In this document: one piece after another, positions 23,395 to 35,900 of the stretch
Numbering within the stretch: the first letter of the stretch is position 1
How the letters are laid out: each line of letters begins with the position of its first letter
DNA from: Trachythela sp. YZ-2020
Lineage: Eukaryota; Cnidaria; Anthozoa; Malacalcyonacea; Clavulariidae
NCBI GenBank assembly: GCA_016169945.1
Contig: JADLSH010000014.1
Span: 310,001-374,000 of the forward strand
Direction: 5' to 3'
DNA length: 64,000 nucleotides
Position numbers and translations under genes: made by a program
The notes under the pieces: generated by a model
Told to the model about the DNA's origin: nothing
Seen by the model: the letters and a program-made list of their open reading frames with translations, nothing else
The model's database searches: none

Positions 23395-23746
23395 CACAGT
23401 TGCTGATTGTGAGTTTGGACACTACATTCGATTTTGTTTTCAAAGCTCATCGCCAACAATACAGTAAGCTGCGAAGTGCTGACGTTGTGTGCATAGGGCA
23501 ATAGTCTGATTTTGTTGTATATACATTTTTGTAGTGTTCCACGTCCACAACATTGGATGTAATAGAATCATCATCAGCTACACTGTGCTGATGAGCCCCA
23601 AAAGGGCGAAACAGCGGCATATCCACAGTTGATGATGGTCATTTGTACTTGTTTTTACAACTGATCGCCAACAAACTGCGAAGTGCATACGGCAAAAGAC
23701 ATATTGTTGTGTATAAATATTATACTGTGCGGAACTATTATACACT
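23395..23746 (+). repeat. Tandem ~229-bp repeat carrying hammerhead sequences (PLE pLTR or retrozyme-like)
   Basis: Two diverged units begin at equivalent points, after GCTGTC at 23394 (CACAGTTGCTGATTGTG) and after ATATC at 23623 (CACAGTTGATGATGGTC). Each continues with ATCGCCAACAA, then CTGCGAAGTGC, then TTGTTGTRTATA. The spacing of 229 bases between predicted cleavage sites is that of head-to-tail hammerhead-bearing units such as Penelope-like pLTRs or retrozymes. Confidence 0.7.
23569..23637 (+). ncRNA. Type I hammerhead ribozyme
   Basis: The full core is present: CTGATGAG (23588-23595), stem II GCCC/GGGC with a CAAAA loop (23595-23607) and GAAAC (23608-23612). The expected cleavage position is after ATC at 23623. 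Stem I pairs ACTGTG (23582-23587) with CACAGT (23624-23629) and, beyond an internal loop, CATCATCA (23569-23576) with TGATGATG (23630-23637). Stem III is short and imperfect, as in Penelope-like and retrozyme hammerheads that work best as dimers. Self-cleavage would process transcripts of the tandem repeat into ~229-nt monomers. Stem III in this copy may be damaged, so activity is uncertain. Confidence 0.75.
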
Positions 23747-24638
23747 ACAGGTGTATATGTACCACAGAATACCACGGTACCACAGAATACCAGTCTTATT
23801 TATTGATCTGATAAAATTTGGAGGAAACATACTATATACTTTATTTTTGTGAATGTATATTGGTTTTAGTGTTAATTGACAAATAAAAACAAAAAATGAA
23901 TATTTTAATAAAAATTCTTAAAAATAATCAGAATTAACAAAAAATAACATTCTATGTTTTTGATACTTTTTTCCCGCATAATGATTGTAAAATTCGAAAG
24001 TTTGAAAATAAGTTTGCAAACCAGTATAATTTATGTTGATCACTACTTTTTCTGTGCAACACAACATTATTACTATACAGGGATGACACCGAGGAACAGG
24101 GACGCCGGAAAGGTGGGGGGCAAGCGCCCCTCCTGCCCTTTCCTAAGGGGGGCAAGGGAGGCAAAAATGCCCTTATAATATAAATGAAACAATAATAATA
24201 CTGGCAAAGAAGAGAGAATACAGCTGTATTAGACGATCAGTGCGTAATGGAGAGCTATTGTTTTCGTTCCGTACTTCTTTAGATCTATATTTGTACATAG
24301 AAATAACAATTTAATAGGTTGAAATTTGAAAATCATCAAAACCCCATCGAAAGGGTACAGTATTGTCACACAACATGACACACCAAATCCTTGTACAATT
24401 GGATAAACCATTGCTTATTTATCTCTGCGCTGGTATTCCGTGGTACATTAGAGTTTGTTCCACAGAATGTTCAATTAAAAAAATATTTAAGTCTATGAAA
24501 TCTAGTCCCGAAACCCCCCAGGAAGAAAAAGTATATCGATAAACTATGCTAAAAAATATTAAGAAGCCACATTATATATATTTGAAAAAGATATGGAACA
24601 TGTAAATTTTTGCGGTATTCTGTGGTACATACACCTGT
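23747..24638. mobile_element. MITE with ACAGGTGTATATGTACC ends, ~890 bp
   Basis: The left end ACAGGTGTATATGTACCACA is mirrored at the right by TGTGGTACATACACCTGT, giving inverted repeats of about 27 bp; extra GGTATTC/GAATACC motifs lie inside. A GC-rich patch near 24080-24165 (CAGGGACGCCGGAAAGG) looks like a piece of yet another repeat. No coding content. Confidence 0.65.
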
Positions 24639-25785
24639 ACTATGTATTTGCGCTGTCTTTATGCATGGTACCAAGGACTCGTATATGCATAGATTTCGGT
24701 CTCTAGGCATTTCGTACGGTTTTCAGTTAATGCATGATGACGAATCACCTAATGTCCCATTCACCATTATTCGCACACGATTTCCTGAAGGTAGTTACAA
24801 AGCAGGGCCGCCCAGAGACATTGGGGGTCTGGAGCAAAACGTCGAGGCACTGGTGATATCCCTAACTACTTCATAGGGGGTCCCGGAAGTTGTAGCAAAT
24901 TCCTGCAATATTCATGGGAGGCTATCTTACACTAATATATATTGATTATTTCACTGGGTAAATTGCCTCCTCTCCCTTTGTGCGCCTCTTTTACGAAATA
25001 ACCCATCGACGGTTGGTATTTAGACTTGGATCAACTCCGTCTCTCTAGAGTCCGAGGGAATCCAAGTCTAGTTGGTATTATGCATATGTCGTCTATGTTC
25101 GGAATTTGTCGACTTGCCGTCGCTTTGCCGTTGCATTTGTTCGGGAGTCAGACGTGTCAGACCGAATTCCGAACATATTCGAATTTAAAATTTTTCATTT
25201 CCGCGTGGTTCGAACAAGAAACATGGCGAAGTTGGCAAGGTCTTTTTCATGAATCCTGCGTTGATTTGAAGGTAATATGCTGTATTTAATGTCTCTTTTT
25301 GGACAGGAGTACTTAGATTTTGTACTTAGGTATCTAATAGATATGGATCTTAGTGGAACCAAGCCAGTGTTTAGTGCGATTTTTTGGCACAAAGTTTGTA
25401 CTTTGTACGTTCGTGCTTCGCTACTGGTCGATTGTCGAAATAAAAACTTTGTTTTAGGTGAAATTTGTTGCTAATAGTATTAACCAACCTACGAAAAATA
25501 CTAAGTACGATCTAAGTTGCTTTATTCGTGGGAAAAAGAAAGACTTTTTTCAAATCTTGCCGGGATATTGAGTAGGCAAAATTTGGACATTTTATATGCA
25601 GTGACCTCGCCCTTGGCCCTTGCCCCTCGGCGGCGACGATACACCAACTTGCTACGCAAAAAACGTTTTCTAAGCTGAGAACATTGTTTATGTAATCTAA
25701 TTGGCAAGATGTCATTTTTGAGTGCTGAAAGTCAATTATATTCATTTCAAAACACCAAGCTATAGTCACATCAATACCCTCCTAG

Positions 25786-27068
25786 CATAGGCGTACGGGC
25801 AGGATGGGCGCCTGCCCCCCCCAAAAAAAATTGGAGATCAAGTCATTCGGGCAAATGGATCACGATTATTCGGGCAAAATAGAATTATGTTGTCTGAACT
25901 TAAACAGAAACAGAATTTTGTAATTTAAAGTACTGCCTCTATTTATCTGGTTTCGTGTTGTTGAAAAACAATTATAGTATAAATTGAACATTTCTGCAAT
26001 TCAGTTGCATGCCTTTGCCTGACCAAAGAAGAATTGGCTCTAACGAGAACGGCTATAATGAGAACGGCGCATGAAAACCTATCTTCGCTCTCATTAGGGA
26101 ACTTAAGCATGTAGGACGGCAACGCAACGGCGACAGTTATTAACACAACGAGTCGATGAAAAGAAATGAATAATTAAAGTCCCACAGGAGTTTTAGACGT
26201 GGTCCTTGCTCTGTTTACAACGGCAAATCACAATCTGCATTTCAAAGTCTGCAGTTCAAGCCGCAACAAGTGCAACTTAAAATTGGTTCAGTAGAACTCT
26301 TCTCAACTATAAAGCCCAGTCTTCAACTTCTTAAAATATATTAAATTCATACGATTGATAATACATGACAAGTTTTCTTTACTATCATTTATTTGAGGGA
26401 GTTTGTTTTTGCCGTCGTCGTCGCGTTGCCGTCCTACATGCTTCAGTTCCTATTAACATTGACAAGCAGGACCGTAGCCAACGGCGCATGAACGAAGAAA
26501 ACAAATGGGAGTGACATTTGTGGCACCAATTATTTCACAGAAAATAATGTTTTTCTTTAAGAATTAGACTGAATGATTATTTAGTAACTGATAACCTGAA
26601 CCATTATTACTATTATTGAATTAGAGTGGTCTCAGAATGCACGAAACACCCTTTACTGGAGCATGCCTCCGGACCCCCTACAGATTATTGGACTTTTGGC
26701 CTCGAAAAATTTGTTCCACCAATATTAACATCGTGGCTACGGCCCTGACGGGCACATGCAACAAAACTATTAAGAATGACATGATTAACCTCAAAATAAT
26801 TGACACTTGGTCAACGACATGGACGATATAGGTATTTTTTCTAAGTTATGTATAACCTCCTGCTCATAGATTTGTAAACATTCATTTTTAGTTCACAGAA
26901 GCAATGCACAAGTGAAAATTCAGCATATTGATTTGTAAAATACAAGTAAAAGTGGTTATTATTGTTAGAAATATGTTTTTCCAAATTCGTGCATTAATTG
27001 GGTAAGCTTTAAAATTCGGGCAAAATTTTGTTTGCCCCTCTAAATGAAGTTGCGCCCGTACGCCTATG
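25786..27068. mobile_element. hAT-like element, 1283 bp, with perfect 8-bp target duplication
   Basis: The inverted terminal sequence CATAGGCGTACGGGC occurs at both ends and is flanked by CCTCCTAG at 25778-25785 and 27069-27076. An 8-bp duplication is the hAT hallmark. Inside are repeated TTCGGGCAAA motifs near both ends but no intact transposase, so it is non-autonomous. A second element (26097-26450) is nested in it. Confidence 0.9.
26097..26450. mobile_element. Nested TA-flanked MITE, 354 bp
   Basis: Inverted repeats of about 35 bp share AAGCATGTAGGACGGCAACG, with outer ends GGGAACTT/AGTTCC. Both sides abut TA (26095-26096 and 26451-26452), as for Tc1/mariner-type insertion. It lies wholly within the hAT-like element, so it inserted later. 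Confidence 0.7.
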
Positions 27069-27076
27069 CCTCCTAG

Positions 27077-28430
27077 ACTATAGCAGCGTGGTTGGTAGTA
27101 TTAAGGTTGGGAATTGAAGTGCAGACAGGAAAAAGTTTATAGGGATACGACATGCTGGAAAAGCGAAAGTTTGAGCAGGAAAAAGCACCTCCCACAAAAT
27201 ATTTCTATGCGGCATGTCTCCTGTTATAATAGGTTCAGGATTTTCAAAATCTTAAAGAAAATATGACAGAGTTCAATGTAATGGTTGGCCATTTTCAGAG
27301 CGAATTGCAGAGATGGCCAACCGATATTGTTGTCTTGCTTGGACATATAATATGGCAGACCGTTTTTTACTTATTAATTTCAATAATTTATATCTTGAGG
27401 TCTGTAGGTAATTAGTGGCCAATCAAAAGACGATCATGACCGACCAAAACATGGGATATGCCCGACCAAGTTTTCAGAATTACATTGAACTGTGAAACAT
27501 ATGACCCAGTTGTAAAGCTAGAGTAAAATCATCTGGTGTTTGACAGAGTAACATACTGAAGTAGTGTGGATCTGGGTGCATTGCAAGCTAAGGAGTTAAT
27601 ATAAATTAGTTGCATGTTAAGTAGCAGTTTTTTTAAATTGTTCTAGATATTTGTTGCAAGTTTAAAGAATTTTTGCCAAATTATTGTCAATCACGAAATT
27701 GAACTACTTCCAAAAACGTATATGAAAGGTACATATCTAATTTTTTCCTCTCTAATTTATACCCTGCATATCTATAAAAACTTCTTTTGAATCTAAGATA
27801 TTCACATCTTTAATAATAACATATTCTTCATCTTTTAAGATCTTTATAAAGTTGCAAGTTTGAAGAATGTCTCAAAATGTTGGCTGAAGTTTGTTTATCA
27901 TGAAAAATGATTGAACTACTATATCTCAATGAAAAGTATACGTAAGGTTCTAAATACTTTTTATTTTTCTGTTTAAGCATGCATGAAAATGCTTTGAACG
28001 TTATATGGTTGCTGTGGTCAGTTTCTTGGATATTGAAAGCTTGATTAGGCTCTCTTATGCCACCAATCACAGCAAAGTTATAATTTTCAAATTATTCTAT
28101 TTTCAGAACAAGCCAAAGAATGACAAACTGTTGTGTCTATTTTGAAAAGTAGATTGAGGAAATACATTGTGTTTTGATATATGATGCAGTTTGGACATAA
28201 ATTTATCCTGTTTGGCATAACCTCAGCCCTCGAACACGAGGTCGGCATTCGCCAATGCCGACACCCCAATCCAACAACTTAACTGTGGATAGCGGCTCAT
28301 GTTCGCTAATTTGGTGACAGACCTTGCAGGCTTTATTAAGGTTATGTTTCAAACTATTCATATTTCATTGTTTCTGTGACTTGAATAATATTTTGAGTAC
28401 GAACTAATAGCGTTTTCTTTTAAATGCTAC
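27077..28430. other. No gene seen; diverged piggyBac-type MITE at about 27520-27600
   Basis: I recognise no exon. The stretch 27520-27600 (AAATCATCTGGTGTTTGACAGAGTAA ... described by its ends, to GGAGTTAA) is a diverged member of the TTAA-flanked MITE family. A small perfect hairpin, GTCGGCATT/AATGCCGAC, sits at 28241-28262. Confidence 0.4.
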
Positions 28431-28714
28431 AATGCCTAACATAACCCGGGGCCAGACATGGGCGGGGTGGACCGGGGGGGGGGGGGTGGATTGGAATTGA
28501 TGTGATCTGGTAAAGAGTTCGCAGAATTTACCGAGTTCTGGGAGAAAGGCCTGTTACTTCCGCATGCATTACTAATTATATTATACTCAGGTCTAGAGAA
28601 ACAGAACAAATAATTGGTTTAATAATTAAATGCAAGGGGCAGCGATCAAAATATTAAGCACGTGAACATATTGCATTATTTGAATATAGTAACTAACTTT
28701 ATTGAGACACAACA

Positions 28715-29175
28715 CAAAGGGTTACCATACGCGTTACCACACGTGTTACTATACGCGTTGCCATAGGCGTTTCCATTAATTAATTGCTTTTATTACATTT
28801 TCGTTACTATATATATATATAAGGAAAAGCGTTACAACACACGCTACTGTACGCGTTACAATGAATTAAATGTTCTTGCTAAGTTTCCTCTCATAAGACA
28901 ACGCGTTACTACGCGTTTCCATAAATTTTCTATTAAAACATCTACAGTAATCTTTCTTGAAAAAGAAAGGGAACGCGTGGTAACGCGTGACGATATTAAT
29001 AGAACGCATATAAAAGCACGAAGATTCATGGTGACGCGTATGGTAACGCATATGGTAATGGTGAGTAACGCGTTGTTAATCATTGCTTGCATATCTCTGT
29101 GTAAAATTCGACTATTATAATGGTAACACGCATGGCAACGGGTGGGTAACGCGTGAGTAATGCGTTGTTAATAAT
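28715..29175. repeat. CGCGTTAC/GTAACGCG motif cluster
   Basis: About 20 copies of a 9-10-bp motif (ACGCGTTAC and variants) are spread over 460 bases. Those left of about 28920 are mostly in the CGCGTTAC orientation; those right of 28970 are mostly in the GTAACGCG orientation, so the whole block is a loose palindrome. This is unlike random AT-rich sequence and resembles the multi-site subterminal regions of some DNA transposons. No protein content. Confidence 0.7.
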
Positions 29176-29210
29176 TTCTTGCTTGCATATTTTTCTGTAA
29201 AATTATACTG

Positions 29211-29465
29211 TTAATAAAGAAGTTTATATTCTATATATTCTGTTGAACTTTGGGAGTTTAAATTCCCTCTTTTTTCCAATAATGCTAATTCGGTAAAGCA
29301 TCGAGCAAATGCAGTACCTTGCTCTTGTTTACTTTCCCGTATTTGATGCTTAAACTCAATCACCTTCCATCTGATTGCAATAATTTCGGTCTCTCGATCA
29401 TCTGGTACATTCAACTTCCATTGCAAACACAGTGTTAAATAATAGCCGAAAACAAGTCGTTGCAA
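29211..29465 (-). CDS. Unknown exon-like frame, related to 48529-48792
   Basis: The minus-strand frame contains DDRETEIIAIRWKVIEFKHQ, then IRESKQEQ, then FARCFTELALL. A similar pattern (RVNTEMMDVRWRMFKLHRQM, QKQV, GSCFAKLVF) occurs at 48529-48792 on the same strand, so both may derive from one repeated gene or transposon. I recognise no domain. It ends 30 bases before the left target duplication of the 10.8-kb transposon. Confidence 0.3.
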   Translation of the reverse strand: MQRLVFGYYLTLCLQWKLNVPDDRETEIIAIRWKVIEFKHQIRESKQEQGTAFARCFTELALLEKRGNLNSQSSTEYIEYKLLY

Positions 29466-29500
29466 TTGAGATTTTAAATTTGAATTTTAATTCTGAAGTA

Positions 29501-29833
29501 TATGCTAGGCCAAACGTGACAAAATATCAAGTATAATATTTTTACATCAAGTCGTTCGTGTTTAATATCAAGTATAATATTTTTACATCAAGTCGTTCGT
29601 GTTTAATATCAAGTGTCGCTATTTTACAATCAAGATGTTCGTTTTTATATCAAGTGTCGATATTTTACAATCAAGACTGTCATGTTTTATATCAAGCTAA
29701 ATCGCATATTTTTATATCAAGTAAATTGCGTATTACATGAAGTATTACACGTTTTTATAATTCAAGAAGGGAGAGGACGTGTTTTGATCAGAGTTCTTCA
29801 GACGGGGGGTAAACCACGTGTTTTCTGCACCGG
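29501..29833 (+). repeat. Left 333-bp terminal inverted repeat
   Basis: It is built of internal sub-repeats: alternating ATATCAAG and ACATCAAG words every 20-35 bases, including a directly repeated ~49-bp unit near 29526-29610. It probably contains transposase-binding sites and the promoter of the HECT gene. Apparent short proteins here are duplicated exactly in the right repeat and are not genes. Confidence 0.95.
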
Positions 29834-29961
29834 AAGGCAAAATTGAAACGGGGGGGCCGCTTGATTTTTTCCCGAAATCCGGCCGAACCGAAAATTTACA
29901 ATTTTAGCGCCCATCGCTTCGAACACGTGTGATCTTCTCGAGGTTTTCTTTCGTTGCTTAT

Positions 29962-32900
29962 ATGGATAATTTGAGCCCCAATTCAGAAAATGGGGTTGAA
30001 AATCTCGTGCGAACAATACTGAACTCTGTGAGAGATATGCAGACTTCAGGAATTACTACAACCGATGCAAGAACTACTGACCATACTAGAAGCGGCGCTG
30101 AGGTAGACGCCGCAAGTTCACAACAAGAGCTCAACCGTAGGTTTCGAATACCACGCAATAACCAAACTCAAAGTGAAACAGGCCAAGGCAGTTCAAATGC
30201 TACAAATTTCGGCCAGTTGTCTCGGCAATATGATCCAAGCCAAAACTATGGCTACGGCAACAGCGCTCGAAGAACAAGGCAGCCTTCGCCATACACGCGA
30301 CGAAATCAGCGAAGTGTGTCAACCAAAACCACATCAGCCAGCACCTCACGACCAGTGGCGACCACAACAAAAGAGGTCATTTTACTGACTTCGCCGAGTG
30401 AAACAGATGTGCCAAAATATGCAAAAAAAGTGGAGTTGCATCGGAATGGCTTCATTTTGGACGCAGTTGAAATTGACAGAAACTGGTCAGAAAAGCAGCT
30501 GAGAGAAAAACTTGAAGTTCTGTTCGCGGACAAGCTAAACGGCACAGGGTATAAGCATGCACTTTCGCAGTTTTGGTAGTCTTTCATTTATATATACTAT
30601 ATTATTTCTTAACCAAAATATTAAACATCAAGGCCTTGTTTTAGACAATTTGCATTGGGGTTTATTATATCTATGATTGGGCTATTACATTTAATATCCG
30701 CACCCCCCCTGTCGAGGACCTCCGTTTCCAGAGGGGTTTTACATCTGTGTTTTTCCAGAAGGGTCCTCATCATTACCTTTCCAGAGGGGCTATAAAGTTA
30801 GAAAAAATTCCAGTGGGGTGAAAAATTATTTCCAGACAGAAAAGAGTAATAAAGGGTATTTCCAGAGGGGTAAAAGTTTTTCACAGTGGTAAAAAGTGCA
30901 TTTCCAGAGGGGGTGGTGAGGTATTTCCAGAGGGTTTTTTTTTATTTATTTATTTATTTATTTTTATTCAACTTTGCCTCAATGGCAGGGAGTCCACAAC
31001 AGCGTCAGCCAATTACTGTGGCCCCATTGTTAGTTCCTAAGGGTTGAAGTATTGGGAGAAACCAGAGTACCCAGGAAAACCCTCGAAGCACAGGAGAGAA
31101 TCTCAACTTACATGAGTTATTTAAGCACACTGCCGATCTCATGCAAGTACCAACAGTGACCTCGACCTGTTGTGAAACAGGCTCAACTCAGTGGTAAGAG
31201 GCAGCGCGCTAACTGCTTCCATTGTAAGCATGTTCAACCTGTCAACCAGGTATTTCCAGGGTGGTTGTTGGATAATATTTCCAAAGGGGTTATTTCTTGT
31301 TTCCAAAGGGGATGTCTGCACCAATGGTCTGCACTGCCCTTGATCGGGCAGGGTCGAGGACATTTTTTTCCAAGGGGGGGGGGTAAAGCCAAGAAAATTT
31401 ATTTCCATATGGGGCTAAACACTTTTCCAGAGGGGGCAAAACTTCTTTCCTAGGGGGTTTTGAGACATAATTTCCAAGGGGGGAAAACCATTTTTTCCAG
31501 TTTCCAGAGGGGTAAAAATAGTGAAATACGGAGGTCCTCGACAGGGGGGGGGTGCGGAAATTAAATGTAATAGCCCATTATAGACTAATTTTTTATCTAG
31601 GCGAAAAAAAGCATATTCCCGGAAAGAACATACTAAAATTAGTAAAATAGCAAATTATATCTATTTGCTTTAAAATACAAGACTACTATGCATAATGAAA
31701 ATAATTATTATTTTCTCACATCTGCCATATGAATTCATAATGCTATTAAATATTAAATAATTTATTTCCAAGCAATATAATTGGTAATCTATATTTTACT
31801 TTTAGATTTGATTTTGTAAAATCTATTGGGAGAAATTTAAACAAGATTAACCTTCCCAAAGGAACAGAGTTAACAGGGAAGATATTGTTGGGAATAGTGA
31901 AACAAGGCCCAATATATATTATGCCTACATCAACACTAGTGAGTATTATTTATTTATATTGTTGTAGTAATGAAAGGCTAAAAGCTTGTGGACAAATGTG
32001 CATACACACACTGTTGTGACAAGAAAAATTTTATGGTGTTGCACAGAGTAAATAATAATACGTATTCACAAGTTCATTTTTCACAATCAGGATGAGTGTG
32101 ATGAAGACGACGAATGTTATAGTGACTCACCAAGTCGTGATGACAGTGTCGATGTTATGGTGGTCGCCTCAAATAGACCATGCAGCAGCAGGGAAACCAT
32201 ATTGCCCTATGTAATCAGAGAAAGTGATGCTGAGGATGAAAATTTACCATGTGGGCTAGATTGTGGCGATTCTTCAAATGAAGAAGGTACTGAACCGATG
32301 CTGTATTGTAACATACCTCGGTGTAACAAACCAGAATTAATTTTTGCTCTGTGTACTGATGTATTAACCAGTTACTGTTAATGATGACAATATGTCAACC
32401 TTACGTACGATGTGGGGCAGCATGATCTTTTTGTGTGGGCATGTGAATATTGATGCATCAATACATCTTTTTTCTTGATATAGACTTATGTATCAACCAA
32501 CTAGTCTTGATGTTTCCCCATTTGCCTAAAGATGAATTGACTAGAGAATATCGTGCCTCCAATTGTGATATCAATAGGACAATTTCAACCATACTGGGTG
32601 ATGACAACGGTAACTCAGGTGAGATGAAAGTATTTTTTCCAGTAGAGACAAACATGTAATATTTATACAAACCAGTGGCGTAGGTTATATGAGGCGGGGC
32701 CGGAATATCTTTGTGCCCCCCCAAAAAATCAAATAATTTTCATGAAAGTGATGGAAACAGCTTACTTCCCTGAACAAGTTTACTAAAAGAGGTAGATAAG
32801 ACTCTGAAACGGCCGTTTCCGGTGATCTGGGTGCTTCAAATTTTAAAAAAATTTGCTCGGCGCCAACCATGGTAGCGCATCGTGAGCTTGGGCCCCCCAA

Positions 32901-35900
32901 TATTGAATACGTTCATACATATTTTATCGTACAGTATGTAACAAATCTGCTCCAATCAACATATTTTTATCATCGATTAATCGCTGTCAACTAGGCAGTT
33001 GCGATATTGTAAAAAATCGATATATCGATATCGAAAAAAAAATATCGATATTATCGACTATATCGAATTATGCAAATGAGAAAACGTAATTTAGTCAACT
33101 TGCATGTATACGCATCACAAACAGTTAAAAAGAAGTGCACGAAACCAGTCATGGTATACGTCTCAAAGATTTATTAACAACGGTTTATCCGTTTATGAAA
33201 GTTTAAAGATATATTTACAAGCCTAATGGTTTCACAGTACGATTGTTTAATTATATAATGTTTATACTGTAAAACTATTGTTTTCAAGCGTTCAATGCCG
33301 CTGCTTGGTGATCTTCTGTGGTCACAGTTTCTCTGTTCCCGCTTTTAATTTCAATTGCCCACGCACTTGTATCATAAATTCGCAATTGCCGCGATACACA
33401 CGTTGTCTAAACTTCACCGGTGAAAACAATAATTGCCGAATAATCGGAGATTAAGTTTTTAGTTACAACTTTCGATATTTTCGATATGCGAAAAATCGAA
33501 TATCGAATATCGATAGTTTTGAAATATCGATATTTATCGAAAATATCGATATATCGCAACTGCTACAATCGGTTAGTATTGATTAATCATGACGTGTCCA
33601 CAAGGGGTTTGTTCCTTCAAAGAAAGGGGTGCGAAATTAAAAGCATTTTTCAATTTGAAAGCACAATTAAACATCAGAAGCATACTACCAACATACTACC
33701 ATTTGAAAGCAAGCATTGTTGCATAACTTGCATTCCAAATACTATAATATTGAATCTGTAAATAGTTAAAAGAATATGTTCAATTGGGTTTTGCTTGATG
33801 CATTCTGGTGATAAATCTTTGCTGTACTTACAGATACTGATCAGAACCTGGCATATGATATGCCATTAACAATCTCACAAAAGTCACCTTCACAAGCTCT
33901 GAGTGAATTTCGGAATCGTGCAGTGGACAGCCGTGCTGCAGATCAGCGAATTATTGCAAGTCATGATTCATCCATTATATTGAGAACTATGTTTCGAATG
34001 CTAAAATGTGGCAATTTCAAACTTCAAGCAAGGCCAGATGTTATATTTTCTGATGAAGCAGGTATAGATGCAGAAGGACTTACGAGAGAGCTGTGTCATA
34101 TGGTTATGGCTGCCTTAAGAGATGGCAAAGGTGATATTAGACTTTTTGAAGGGGTTGTTGGCCACCTAATACCTGTACACAACGAGCAGTATATTGCTTC
34201 AAAGTATTTTGAATATGCAGGAAAGTTAATTGCCCATGCAGTTATCCATGCAGGCTTTGGGCTTGTAGGATTGTCTAGAGTTGTTGTGGAGTATCTAATT
34301 GATGATGACATAGATAAATGCTTAACGTATTTGTCAGTGGAAGATATCCCAGACCTTGATATCCGGAGTAAAATTAAAGAGGTAATCTAATCATCATACA
34401 AGATTTTACATATTGTTTAACCAAATAACTAATACAAGTAGGCTGGGCGGTTCTTGAAAAAAAACGAAACCGAAAACCGTCAGGAAAAAAACGAAAAACC
34501 AGTTTTTTATCTATAAATAACACACAGACATAAAATAGTGTAGCACATGTTTTTATTATGTGAAGAATTTTAGTTTTAGATGCTTAATATCAAAAGCTTA
34601 CAGAGGTATAAAAATACAAGTAAGAAGATAATGTTAAAAGAACATGTTTACAAGTTTTCAGCTAGGAACGTAAGCATTGTGCTTGAAGTGCGCTGACCGC
34701 GCAGACATTAACCTTTTTATCTCGTGTTTTTCTTGTTCTTCGTTTTCTTCGGTGCTTGGAGGATTACAGTTAGTACAGGCTAGAGTTTTGGGGTTGGGTC
34801 AAGCCTAGGTTCGCATTTTTAGGATAGAACAACAAAACACTCGTTAGCTTGCTACAATGTGCCCAGAAACACCCTACTTTAGGATTTTACTCTGTCTAAT
34901 GCTAGACGATATTATTTGTCAGTGGTAGTGTACTGCCAGTTAGTAGGTTAAAGCACCTATGAAATTTTCATACGAAACTGCATTAATCTACACCATGTTG
35001 AAGGGTTCTATGAATGTAAATATCAAGCAAAAACTACATTAATATTTTAGACCTTACCAGGAGTAGTTCGTTTAGACTTGCAATTCTAGTACAGTAATCT
35101 TGCCACTGATATACAGAATCCAGTAATCAAGAGCTAACCACACATTCATGCATACTAACATACAGTACTACAGTGATCCCAGTGGTAGTGTATAGTATAA
35201 GGGTAAATACTCTAGATTTTTGGCATCTCACTCAATAGAACAAAATGTTAGCCCATCTGTAACCTCAATTAACTTGCACCGACTTGCAACCTGCTGTATA
35301 GACCTCCAACGTACAGTAATGTTGCATGTACAGTACAATTTTTATGCAATTTTAGATACAAGATGCAAACACGAAAGAGATACTGGATGATGTGGTAGCA
35401 CACGATGACGTACTTCTGCTCTTGGGCCAAGCAGGTTTCACTAATGAGCTGGTAAACCTGACCAATAAGCATAGGGCATGCCAATGCCTTATTGTTCATC
35501 TGGTTTTGAAAACTAGGATTGAAGAATTACAACAGTTACGGGAAGGGTTGGAAAGTATCTCACTCGTACAATTTTTGATACTGTGTCATAGCTGTGTCCG
35601 TTTTGTCTTCCCCTCTGTTGATGATGTTACATTGAAGGCATCTGACTTGCTAAGTTTAGTTGACAAAGACTGGTTGCACAACCTTAGTGGTGTCCAGGAG
35701 ATGGTCATGAAGTGGTTTAAAGATTACATCACTGAAGTGGAACAAAACAATGATCATACAGGTAGTATTTCGTTAAAGTGCCACTTACTCCCAAATGGGT
35801 TAACATTGAAAAGGTTATAATCAAGATGTAAATTTCTTCTATAAGGATTTATTACATTTCTTCTAAGAATGACTCCTCCGAATATTACACATACCAACAA

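Larger units (their letters stand above)
22095..24790 (+). pseudogene. Decayed transposase-like gene (GISYGF / ESPNVPF family)
   Basis: Exon-like blocks lie at about 22095-22394, 22541-22730, 22953-23303 and 24707-24790. The last two join in phase across GT/AG sites to read TLFCTHG|ISYGFQLMHD, then DESPNVPFTIIRTRFPEG. This is the highly conserved C[PT]HGI.YGF.......ESP..PF.I..TRF block of a repetitive transposase-like family (possibly KDZ-type; memory-based). An upstream block carries a CQCGESW motif and needs a frame shift near 22555, so the copy is broken. The last intron has swollen with the hammerhead repeats (23.39-23.75 kb) and a MITE (23747-24638). Confidence 0.5.

Noticed and set aside
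29613..29846. 77-residue frame also present at 39941-40189
   Set aside because: It is the same terminal inverted repeat read twice; no protein features and no start context.
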